From Victivallales bacterium (GTDB lineage Bacteria; Verrucomicrobiota; Lentisphaeria; Oligosphaerales; Lenti-02): 5,599 nt of DNA. The notes under the pieces are model-generated. The model worked only from the letters and a program-made list of their open reading frames with translations. It was not told where the DNA came from and searched no databases. This document shows positions 1 to 5,431 of this stretch, in pieces. The stretch's first letter is position 1; every line of letters begins with the position of its first letter. The stretch covers positions 1 to 5,599 of the forward strand of contig JABGQJ010000526.1 of assembly GCA_018648945.1 (NCBI GenBank), written 5' to 3'. The position numbers and the translations under genes are program-made.

Positions 1-237
1 CGCCGCCAACTGGGACTGGAAGAGCGCAGTTCTCGCCTCCTGAAGCTCGCCCTGGCCAACCCGACCAGCCTCTGCAAGACGCCTCACTCTCTCCAGCGAC
101 ACCCGGAGCAACTCGACCTTCTCCTGGAGCAGGGCTTGCCGCTGCTCGTGCAACGTCTTCCCGGCCGGCGCGGAGATCGTGACGACAGCACAGCAAACCA
201 TCAGAATCGCGAGCAAGCGCAATGAGGGAGTTTCCAT
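1..237 (-). CDS. Secreted coiled-coil protein, N-terminal part (cut by left edge)
   Basis: This is the first 79 codons of a gene that leaves the window at base 1 with no stop. The ATG at 235-237 follows an AAGGAG box by 8 bases, which fixes the start. Residues 1-25 look like a Sec signal peptide: an arginine at 7, a hydrophobic run from about 8 to 21 (LLAILMVCCAVV) and a small-residue stretch SAPAG. The cysteines at 15 and 16 are not in a good lipobox. From about residue 28 the chain is charged, leucine-spaced and rich in Glu, Gln and Arg, predicting a long helix or coiled coil. The segment around 58-79 (AGRVGQGELQEARTALFQSQ) recalls the helical repeats of TolC-family outer-membrane proteins, where a residue pattern such as G-x-x-x-x-x-E-L-x-x-A-R is frequent, but this is only a resemblance. 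It lies 126 bp downstream of the large haem gene in the same direction. The function is unknown. The reading frame is well supported; the family is not. Confidence 0.75.
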   Translation of the reverse strand, partial: METPSLRLLAILMVCCAVVTISAPAGKTLHEQRQALLQEKVELLRVSLERVRRLAEAGRVGQGELQEARTALFQSQLAA

Positions 238-245
238 GGTCCGTT

Positions 246-251
246 CTCCTT
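246..251 (-). promoter_or_regulatory. Ribosome binding site of the left-edge gene
   Basis: AAGGAG on the minus strand, 8 bases before the ATG at 235-237. This strong Shine-Dalgarno match decides the start of a gene that is otherwise incomplete, and it agrees with the signal peptide that follows. Confidence 0.8.
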
Positions 252-286
252 GTCCAAGCGCACCCGATTTCCCGGAATTCCCGGCG

Positions 287-310
287 GGAGAGCACAGCCC
301 AGCTCTGTCC
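287..310 (-). other. Possible hairpin, terminator or leader structure
   Basis: GGAGAGC at 287-293 can pair with GCTCT at 302-306 and TCC at 308-310, with one bulged base and an 8-base loop. It lies 54 bp past the stop of the large haem gene, so it could be its terminator, but no T-tract follows on the minus strand. It also overlaps the region where a transcript from the candidate promoter at 312-339 would begin, so it may instead be the leader of the next gene. It may also be chance in GC-rich DNA. Confidence 0.25.
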
Positions 311-311
311 T

Positions 312-339
312 ATAGTACACGGAAGCGACGGAACGGCAA
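312..339 (-). promoter_or_regulatory. Candidate sigma-70-like promoter for the left-edge gene
   Basis: On the minus strand TTGCCG (334-339) and TACTAT (312-317) are separated by 16 bases. Each hexamer matches the consensus at 4 of 6 positions. It lies between the stop of the large gene and the start at 237, leaving a leader of about 70 bases. This would let the left-edge gene be transcribed separately. The PVC-type promoter consensus is not well defined, so this is a plausible match only. Confidence 0.35.
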
Positions 340-363
340 GAGTCACCGCAGTGGAGGAGGCGT

Positions 364-3300
364 CTACTCAACTCCCATGGGCATTGGTGGATAGGCCTCG
401 CGCCGAGGGGGACCGCCGCCGGTGGGACGCTTGTTGAGGAAGGTGTCGTAGTAGGGGGCGTTGGCATCGATCCAGGTGACGAGCGCCTCCCAATCGGTCG
501 GGGGAAGCTGCACGCGCTTGCGGTGTGGCGGCTGGAGGAGCGTGGTCGCCAGAGGACTACGGTGGGAACCGAACGCCTTGACGCCGGATACGGCGGCGTT
601 GCCGAAGCGGTTGGAGACGGAGACGAGGCGCTTCCCTTTGCTCCCATCGGCGCGCAACCCGACCATGGTGCGGAAGGACTGGAGTAGTCCGTCCTTGGCG
701 CGGGTGGCGGAGAAGTCAATGCCACCGGCTGGCTTCTGCGCCCCGTGGCAACGAATGCAGTTGCGGCCGAGGATGGGTTGGACAAGCCATTCGTAGCCGA
801 GCAGCCGGTCGCTCCCCCAGGCGGGGGGCTCGGGGCTCTCGGGGGGGGCTATGGCGGCAAGAGGCAGGGGAACCCGCATGGTGGGAGCCGCAGCTTGGCT
901 CTCGTGGCAGCCACGGCAACCACGGGTCTCGCCGGCCTTCAGGCTGACCACGGAGCGCATCCGTCGAATCTCCATGCGCTTCTCGTCCAGCGCCTGGAAG
1001 TAGACGGCGGTGTCGGCTGGAATGGTGAAATGGGCGGAGCCGTCCTTCTCGACAGGCACGGTTCCCAGTACGCGCACGGGCGACCAACTGGCAAAGGCCG
1101 TGTGCCTGGCACCCGCCGTGCCGGGGATGTAGTCCATCTGCCCGCGTTCATTGTCGAAGGGCCAACCCACATGCTGGGAAATCCGCAGGTAGCGCACCGT
1201 GCCCCGCTTCACGCCGCGAAGCCCGTCGTACACATCGGAGACGAGGCCGACGGCGTCCCGTCGCCGCTCGACCACGCTGGGGATGATTGGTGGGCGTTTG
1301 CGGGGACGAAGGGGAATGGGAAAGCAAGCGGAGAGCAACGGGTTGCGGTGGAGCAGCTCGCGGTTGCCAAAGCTGTCGATCACGTAGATGCCAAACCCGT
1401 TGGCATCCGCACCGGAGGTCCCGGTACACTTGGGGCGGCGATAGGCATAGGCGGCAAGGAAGAGGTTGGGGCTGAGTGCCCAGGGCGTCTGGTACAGCCC
1501 GCCGCCATCGCGGACCCCGCCTCCCGGAACAGGCTTCCCAGCCATGGCTCCCTCCTGCGGGCGGACGCCGGGCGTGACGACCTCCAGCCCGGCCACGCTG
1601 TTTAAGCCGACTGCCGGACGTAGCCGCACGATGGGGCCGAAGGCGAACGTATGATGCCCGGTGGCCGTCGCGACGAGGTCCGCCACGCCGGGGATGGAGC
1701 GGACATCCCGCATGGCCAGCGGAGCCCGCATGTGGTGCTTGAAAAGCGCATCGGATTGGGTGCCGTCCGGGCGGGCGGACCAGAGGGCGTGGACTTCCAT
1801 GAAGTGACGCTCCTGGTACTCCCAATGGGTATAGCCCACGCGTCCATCGTCCAGGCTGTGCGGATAGCGGTCAATGTCCTTGTTGTCCGTGAAGTGGCGG
1901 ACCCGCCCGGTGGCGGCTTCGCGCAGATAGAGATTCGGGTTCAGGTGATCGTAGGTCACATTGCCGCATTCAGCGGCCCGAGCGCAGCGGTCGGAAGAGA
2001 AAACCACATCGCCATTGGCAAGGTAGGTGGGCTCGAAGTCGTTCCAGACCGGGTCGTCGGTGAGCTGTTCGACCTGCTTGGTCGCGAGATTCAGCTCGAA
2101 AATGTGGAGCGGCTCGTACAGTTTTCGCAGGCGGAAGACATTCTGCCCTTCGCCGTTGGCCGTCGCGGTGTTGAAGGGGGGCGGCCACGTAGGCAACCGG
2201 GAGTAGCCGAAGACCACGCGATCACCATCCCACCACAGATCCATCCCCCAGACAAAGCCCGGTCCCAGCCGCCCAGCCAGCAACCGATCCGCCTCCCCCT
2301 TCTTCCAGGACACCCGACAGATATCGCCGCCGGGCTTGTGCTTCCACGGGTAGGAGCGGGTGATGTTCCGCGTCGTGTGGGAGGTGGACCGCTCCACACA
2401 GACAAGCTGCTCAAAGTCCACAAGAGGATGCGCCAGCACCAGCGGGCGAAGAATCATCCGCGCTTCCAGCCAGAGCTGACGCGATGCACGGGGGGCATTG
2501 CCCATGCGCTGCGCCAGCGCCAGCAGGGCCGTCTCGGCCTGCGCCAAGCGGGCCAACTCCGCTCCGTGCCGCAACCAGTCTCGGCGCATATGGGCCAGGC
2601 GTGCCACAATATCCGCCAAGTCCCCCTGTAACGCCTTCGGGTTGACATGCAGGCCACGGGATACGGCTTGCCGCACCCAGTCATTCACCACGGCATGTTG
2701 TGTCGCTACCGCCTGCCATGCCGCAAACCACTCCGGGGCGGCCTTCCGAGGCCAGACAATGTCCTGCTTGTTGTTCTCGCCGCCCACCTTCATGGCCAAC
2801 GCCCATTCAGTGATGCCCCGGACAAAGGGGTCTTGGGAATGCAGCAGCCTCGCCGCCGCTTCTGCTGCCGCATCGTCGAGCCGGTTTGCCTCTGCCAGAC
2901 GCCGCGTCTTCTCGGCCAGCGGGAATAGATCCGCCCCAGCCCTCTCGGCCTCGACAATGTCATCGACCAACGAACGCGGCGGGCGGAAACCGTAGCGCCC
3001 CCCAAGCTCACGGGACAGCTCCCCGAGTTCCCGACCCGACAGCGCGCGCCCATAGACAAGCACCTCGGCAATGTTGCCGCGCAGAGCATAGGCAAGACCC
3101 GTGTTCTGGACCTCCGCCCGCCGCGCCCCGATCAAGACATCACAGGACGACCTGGGTGGCTTTGCCGCCGCGAATGCATCGATCCGCTGGCCATTCAACC
3201 ACACCTCGCAACGCCCACCACGCCGCAACAGCACGGCCACGCCGCTCTCGGCATCCCGTGCGGTCTCGTGCATCGGGCCGCCAACGACAACCCCCACGTT

Positions 3301-3708
3301 CTTTGCCGTCACATACAGCTGTGCAGGTCGCGCGGTCGTCGGGCCGCCGCCCTGACAGAGCAACGTGCCGTAGTCGTTCCCCTTCGCCTGGAAGACAACC
3401 GCAATGGTATAGGTATCCAGCTGCTCGAAGCGCAGCGACTCCGGCTGCCCCAGACTCAACGCCTGCTTCCCGGCGAAGCGGATTGCGGGCTTGCCGCTCA
3501 ATCCCTTCTCCACGAGGGCAGGCCGTGCCCCCTTGTCGGCCTGCCGCGCCATCACGCCCCGCGCCTCGTCGGCCCATGCTGCCACGCGTCCTGCCTCCAC
3601 TCGGACGCCCCGATCCGCTCGCAGGTGAAGCGCAAGTGCCTCTTGCGGCACGCCGGCCGACACCGACAAAGCAAGCAGTGTGGAGAGGAGGAGAAGCATG
3701 CGTTCCAT
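364..3708 (-). CDS. Secreted LamG / hydrazine-synthase-alpha-like dihaem cytochrome c protein
   Basis: An 1114-residue exported protein. ATG at 3706-3708 is preceded by GGGAG (3714-3718) at 5 bases; an in-frame ATG three codons later has worse spacing. Residues 1-18 form a signal peptide (LLLLSTLLALSVSA). Residues about 25-240 look like a concanavalin/LamG-like domain (LHLRAD, AAWADEARG, KPAIRF, EVWLNGQ, GNIAEVLVYGR). Residues about 245-425 are mostly helical and unassigned. Residues about 430-930 resemble the middle and C-terminal regions of hydrazine synthase alpha, with propeller-type repeats (VWNDFEPTYLANGDVVFSSD, RYPHSLDDGRVGYTHWEY) and a beta-rich part ending SPVRVLGTVPVEKDGSAHF. The first haem c motif, CRGCH, is at 931-935 and the second, CIRCHG, at 984-989, followed by KPAGGIDFS and, near the end, WIDANAPYY (1079-1087). 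Homologues are found mainly in Planctomycetota and relatives, usually without a known reaction. It should act in the periplasm or outside the cell, probably in electron transfer or oxidation of a small substrate. Position +4 after the first CXXCH is Ala, not Tyr, which argues against true hydrazine synthesis. Nothing suggests a frameshift or truncation. Domain calls are from pattern memory; the haem motifs are certain. Confidence 0.93.
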   Translation of the reverse strand: MERMLLLLSTLLALSVSAGVPQEALALHLRADRGVRVEAGRVAAWADEARGVMARQADKGARPALVEKGLSGKPAIRFAGKQALSLGQPESLRFEQLDTYTIAVVFQAKGNDYGTLLCQGGGPTTARPAQLYVTAKNVGVVVGGPMHETARDAESGVAVLLRRGGRCEVWLNGQRIDAFAAAKPPRSSCDVLIGARRAEVQNTGLAYALRGNIAEVLVYGRALSGRELGELSRELGGRYGFRPPRSLVDDIVEAERAGADLFPLAEKTRRLAEANRLDDAAAEAAARLLHSQDPFVRGITEWALAMKVGGENNKQDIVWPRKAAPEWFAAWQAVATQHAVVNDWVRQAVSRGLHVNPKALQGDLADIVARLAHMRRDWLRHGAELARLAQAETALLALAQRMGNAPRASRQLWLEARMILRPLVLAHPLVDFEQLVCVERSTSHTTRNITRSYPWKHKPGGDICRVSWKKGEADRLLAGRLGPGFVWGMDLWWDGDRVVFGYSRLPTWPPPFNTATANGEGQNVFRLRKLYEPLHIFELNLATKQVEQLTDDPVWNDFEPTYLANGDVVFSSDRCARAAECGNVTYDHLNPNLYLREAATGRVRHFTDNKDIDRYPHSLDDGRVGYTHWEYQERHFMEVHALWSARPDGTQSDALFKHHMRAPLAMRDVRSIPGVADLVATATGHHTFAFGPIVRLRPAVGLNSVAGLEVVTPGVRPQEGAMAGKPVPGGGVRDGGGLYQTPWALSPNLFLAAYAYRRPKCTGTSGADANGFGIYVIDSFGNRELLHRNPLLSACFPIPLRPRKRPPIIPSVVERRRDAVGLVSDVYDGLRGVKRGTVRYLRISQHVGWPFDNERGQMDYIPGTAGARHTAFASWSPVRVLGTVPVEKDGSAHFTIPADTAVYFQALDEKRMEIRRMRSVVSLKAGETRGCRGCHESQAAAPTMRVPLPLAAIAPPESPEPPAWGSDRLLGYEWLVQPILGRNCIRCHGAQKPAGGIDFSATRAKDGLLQSFRTMVGLRADGSKGKRLVSVSNRFGNAAVSGVKAFGSHRSPLATTLLQPPHRKRVQLPPTDWEALVTWIDANAPYYDTFLNKRPTGGGPPRREAYPPMPMGVE

Positions 3709-3813
3709 GGGAACTCCCGGACTGGTATCGGTTGTTCGGGACCAACATAGCGGTGCGACCCGCTCTCGACACTACGATGGGGCCCATGCTCGATGCCAGA
3801 GCGATTCCGCCCC
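3709..3813. other. Spacer between DUF402 gene and large haem gene
   Basis: A 105 bp spacer between co-directional genes. On the minus strand TATGTT (3748-3753) is a fair -10 candidate but has no convincing -35 partner. A short palindrome, ATGGG-G-CCCAT, lies at 3777-3787. No T-tract terminator is visible. I cannot say whether the large gene has its own promoter. Confidence 0.3.
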
Positions 3814-4476
3814 TCAATCCTGTGCCGATGGAGGCTCGACCCGTGCCCACCCTTGGGGCAACTGCGGAGGGAGCCAGCCTGGGTCCGGTCGCCATGTGCG
3901 CCAGGCGGCATCGAAGGGATAGCTGCGTTGCTCAATTCCTGCCAGCACCTTTGGCTTGGCCGCCTCGATGCCCGCGACCCACTCGGGGCGGATGGCGCCG
4001 GTACGGACCCCATCCTCGTAGTCCTCGACGTCCTTCCAGCTACATACGAGCTCGGGGCTGACCCTGATGTCCAGTTCGAGGTCGTAGGTGTCGAACCCGC
4101 AATGGCTGCGCCGGAACGGGAGCTCGAAGTTGACGTAGTACCCGAGGAACTCGTTCCGCGCATCGTTCCAGACGTAACAGATGGAGTAGAACCTGCCGGG
4201 CTGGAGGAACATGAGGAACCGGTTGGTCGTCCACTGCCCCGCCACCAGATTCCACTCCCCTCGGCTCGCCTCCTCCCACCGAGTTCCGAGCGAGAAATCG
4301 CCGCGCTTCCTGCGTAGCAGTCCTGCCGGGAACATACACTGAGCGCCGGGCATCTGGAGGAGAATGGTCTCCTCCTCGCTGTCCGCCACCACGATCACGG
4401 TCTGGACGAGCCAGACCCTGCCATTGACCATGCCACGGACGGCGCATGCCTCTCCGGGTCTGCGGTATTCCTGCAT
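3814..4476 (-). CDS. DUF402 / FomD-like protein, probable nucleotide phosphatase
   Basis: A 220-residue protein. The open frame extends 22 codons upstream, but the ATG at 4474-4476 has AAGGAG 8 bases before it and the longer start would overlap the stop of the preceding gene, so the shorter form is chosen. The N-terminal half is beta-rich (VWLVQTVIVVADSEEETILLQ, then WNLVAGQWTTNRFLMFLQPG). The DUF402 core lies at about 110-182: LGYYVNFELPFRR, GFDTYDLELDIRVSPE, WKDVEDYEDGVRTG, with candidate metal ligands D129, D132, E134, D136, D149 and D152. The family includes FomD, which cleaves a cytidylyl intermediate in fosfomycin synthesis, Gram-positive nucleoside di/triphosphatases, and the RNA-binding RNase FAU-1. 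The tail WRPDPGWLPPQLPQGW (194-210) resembles the C-terminus of longer FomD-type members. No signal peptide, so cytoplasmic. It follows the 2H phosphoesterase gene by 29 bp and is very probably cotranscribed. No fosfomycin genes are visible, so a general nucleotide phosphatase role is more likely than antibiotic synthesis. The family call is firm; the substrate is unknown. Confidence 0.88.
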   Translation of the reverse strand: MQEYRRPGEACAVRGMVNGRVWLVQTVIVVADSEEETILLQMPGAQCMFPAGLLRRKRGDFSLGTRWEEASRGEWNLVAGQWTTNRFLMFLQPGRFYSICYVWNDARNEFLGYYVNFELPFRRSHCGFDTYDLELDIRVSPELVCSWKDVEDYEDGVRTGAIRPEWVAGIEAAKPKVLAGIEQRSYPFDAAWRTWRPDPGWLPPQLPQGWARVEPPSAQD

Positions 4477-4484
4477 GATTCGCT

Positions 4485-4490
4485 CTCCTT
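4485..4490 (-). promoter_or_regulatory. Ribosome binding site deciding the DUF402 start
   Basis: AAGGAG on the minus strand, 8 bases before ATG 4474-4476. It sits in the 29 bp gap after the 2H phosphoesterase stop. It supports the 220-residue form over the 242-residue open frame, whose extra residues are not conserved-looking. Confidence 0.8.
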
Positions 4491-4505
4491 GGCAGTCGTC
4501 GTCCA

Positions 4506-5027
4506 TCATTGCCCGAGCGGGAACGTCTCGCGGACGTGCCACACACCATCGATCCTGTCCGCCAGCAACAACTCACCCAATGTCGTCTCCAAAGGCAGCA
4601 ACGAGTCGAGTTGCGAGTGGGCCCGACACATCAACTCCGGTAGCTCTCGAAGCTCGAAGCCCAAGCCAAGGCTGAGGTGGAACACCGGTGCCTCGAATGT
4701 CGGCTGATGGTCGGAAATCACGCGCAGAGCGACCTCACGCAGAGCTTCAAAGGGCGCGACGGGGTAGACACTGAGGTACAGCACCGGGACGTCCGGGAAC
4801 ACGCAGAACTGCGGAAGTACGGCGCAGATGGGGCGATGTGGACGGACGGCTTCGGCAAGGCGCGCGATCACGGATTCCGTGACGTCCCCCGGAGCGAGGG
4901 GCCCGAGGATGGACACATGCGGCCCCAGAATGCGGGTCGGTTTGATCATCTCAGCCTCGCGAAACGCCTGCAGAGCCGGGAAGACCGAAACCGGCATGAC
5001 CAGAACGGTGATGTTCTTCGGCTTCAT
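4506..5027 (-). CDS. 2H phosphoesterase, LigT / 2'-5' RNA ligase superfamily
   Basis: A 173-residue cytoplasmic protein. ATG at 5025-5027 has AAAGGAG (5035-5041) 7 bases upstream. Both signature motifs of the 2H superfamily are present: H37-V-S-I40 and H117-L-S-L120, each in a hydrophobic strand (GPHVSILGPL and PVFHLSLGLG). The spacing of about 80 residues and the total length fit the single-domain bacterial enzymes. The two histidines act as acid and base on 2',3'-cyclic or 2'-5' phosphodiester bonds. Known members process tRNA-splicing ends, remove ADP-ribose 1'',2''-cyclic phosphate, trim U6 RNA or degrade 2-5A. The central part FPDVPVLYLSVYPVAPFEALREVAL matches the usual pattern of a strand and helix between the motifs. 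It is the first gene of a probable two-gene operon with the DUF402 gene, which suggests joint work on nucleotide or RNA ends. The in vivo substrate cannot be read from sequence. A hairpin abuts its ribosome binding site. Confidence 0.88.
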   Translation of the reverse strand: MKPKNITVLVMPVSVFPALQAFREAEMIKPTRILGPHVSILGPLAPGDVTESVIARLAEAVRPHRPICAVLPQFCVFPDVPVLYLSVYPVAPFEALREVALRVISDHQPTFEAPVFHLSLGLGFELRELPELMCRAHSQLDSLLPLETTLGELLLADRIDGVWHVRETFPLGQ

Positions 5028-5039
5028 CTCCTAGCTCCT

Positions 5040-5067
5040 TTGGGGAAGGCCTGCCCAAGCCCCCCAA
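5040..5067 (-). promoter_or_regulatory. Hairpin touching the 2H phosphoesterase ribosome binding site
   Basis: On the minus strand TTGGGG (5062-5067) pairs perfectly with CCCCAA (5040-5045), and an inner GGC/GCC pair (5059-5061 with 5048-5050) extends the stem. The 3' arm includes the first two bases of the AAAGGAG box at 5035-5041. In the mRNA this could modulate initiation, though the GGAG core stays free. The stem is seen in the sequence; a regulatory role is inference. Confidence 0.3.
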
Positions 5068-5083
5068 CATCACGAGGCATCTT

Positions 5084-5257
5084 TCACTTGCCGGGCCACC
5101 CGAAGACCTCGACCTCGACACAGTCGTCGAGGGCAGCATGGGACCGAATGTAGCGGGCATTCGCGCCAGAGCCAGGGACCAATGCAGGCGTGTTCTCAGT
5201 TGATCTGCGGGGCAGACCGCCTGCTTCCTGTGGCTCGGTTCTGGACAGTCCCGGCAT
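5084..5257 (-). CDS. Doubtful 57-residue reading frame, possible gene remnant
   Basis: An open frame from ATG 5255-5257 to TGA 5084-5086, ending 56 bp before the 2H phosphoesterase start. No Shine-Dalgarno sequence precedes the ATG. The first half is low in information (PGLSRTEPQEAGGLPRR), but the last 25 residues (ARYIRSHAALDDCVEVEVF then GWPGK) look like ordinary folded protein and use GC-ending codons as in the neighbouring genes. This fits either a small leader gene of the operon or the surviving C-terminus of a decayed gene. I do not recognise a family. It may equally be noncoding. Confidence 0.22.
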   Translation of the reverse strand: MPGLSRTEPQEAGGLPRRSTENTPALVPGSGANARYIRSHAALDDCVEVEVFGWPGK

Positions 5258-5275
5258 ATCGTGCTAGTGTCATCA

Positions 5276-5306
5276 CTGCGAAGCAGGACCCCGAGCATTC
5301 GGGATC
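5276..5306. repeat. Two adjacent hairpins in the divergent intergenic region
   Basis: CTGC-GAA-GCAG (5276-5286) is a perfect four-pair dyad. Directly after it, bases 5287-5294 pair with 5299-5306 around a GCAT loop, with one C·A mismatch on the plus strand that becomes a G·U pair in a minus-strand RNA. Together they make back-to-back stems within the roughly 400 bp between divergent genes. They could be a regulator site or a leader structure. No T-tract follows on either strand, so a terminator is unlikely. Confidence 0.3.
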
Positions 5307-5417
5307 TTCTGGTAGAGATAGGGAAAAAGAACGGGCCAGCCCTCCCTCTCCAGGCTCTGCCGGTTCGGAGCAGTGCAACCAGCTGAATGTGACGCTGGTA
5401 CGGCCCAAGCAAAAGCT

Positions 5418-5425
5418 GGAGAGGA
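5418..5425 (+). promoter_or_regulatory. Ribosome binding site of the right-edge gene
   Basis: GGAGAGGA on the plus strand, 6 bases before ATG 5432-5434. It supports the start of a gene whose body is outside the window. Confidence 0.7.
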
Positions 5426-5431
5426 CGGTCA

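Larger units (their letters stand above)
5028..5431. other. Divergent intergenic region
   Basis: About 400 bp between the start of the minus-strand operon and the plus-strand gene at 5432. It should carry promoters for both directions, but I find no hexamer pair I would defend. It contains the ribosome-site hairpin at 5040-5067, the doubtful frame at 5084-5257, a small stem TCTGC-GGG-GCAGA at 5204-5216 and the paired hairpins at 5276-5306. No RNA gene is recognisable. Confidence 0.5.

Noticed and set aside
270..284. GGAATTCC palindrome in the spacer before the left-edge gene
   Set aside because: An eight-base palindrome with no longer flanking symmetry is expected by chance and is not placed clearly relative to the candidate promoter.
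745..2631. Two long plus-strand frames (286 and 326 codons) antisense to the large gene
   Set aside because: They mirror the codons of the minus-strand gene, start without ribosome sites and show no recognisable domain; the minus-strand frame has haem motifs and family patterns.
364..3708. Calling the large gene a true hydrazine synthase subunit
   Set aside because: The expected tyrosine after the first haem motif is missing, no beta or gamma subunit gene is visible, and similar proteins occur widely in bacteria without anammox.
2886..4061. 391-codon open frame on the plus strand opposite the large gene
   Set aside because: Its translation is a Pro/Arg/Ser-rich shadow without domain character, and it covers the signal-peptide end of a well-supported gene on the other strand. 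GC-rich codon usage leaves such frames open.
5084..5160. Resemblance of the small frame's CVEV segment to the DUF397 family of actinobacteria
   Set aside because: Only four or five residues agree and the conserved parts of DUF397 downstream of CVEV are absent, so the match is likely chance.
4951..5412. 153-codon minus-strand frame overlapping the 2H phosphoesterase start
   Set aside because: It overlaps the 2H gene out of frame, has low-complexity basic content and no ribosome site; it looks like a shadow.
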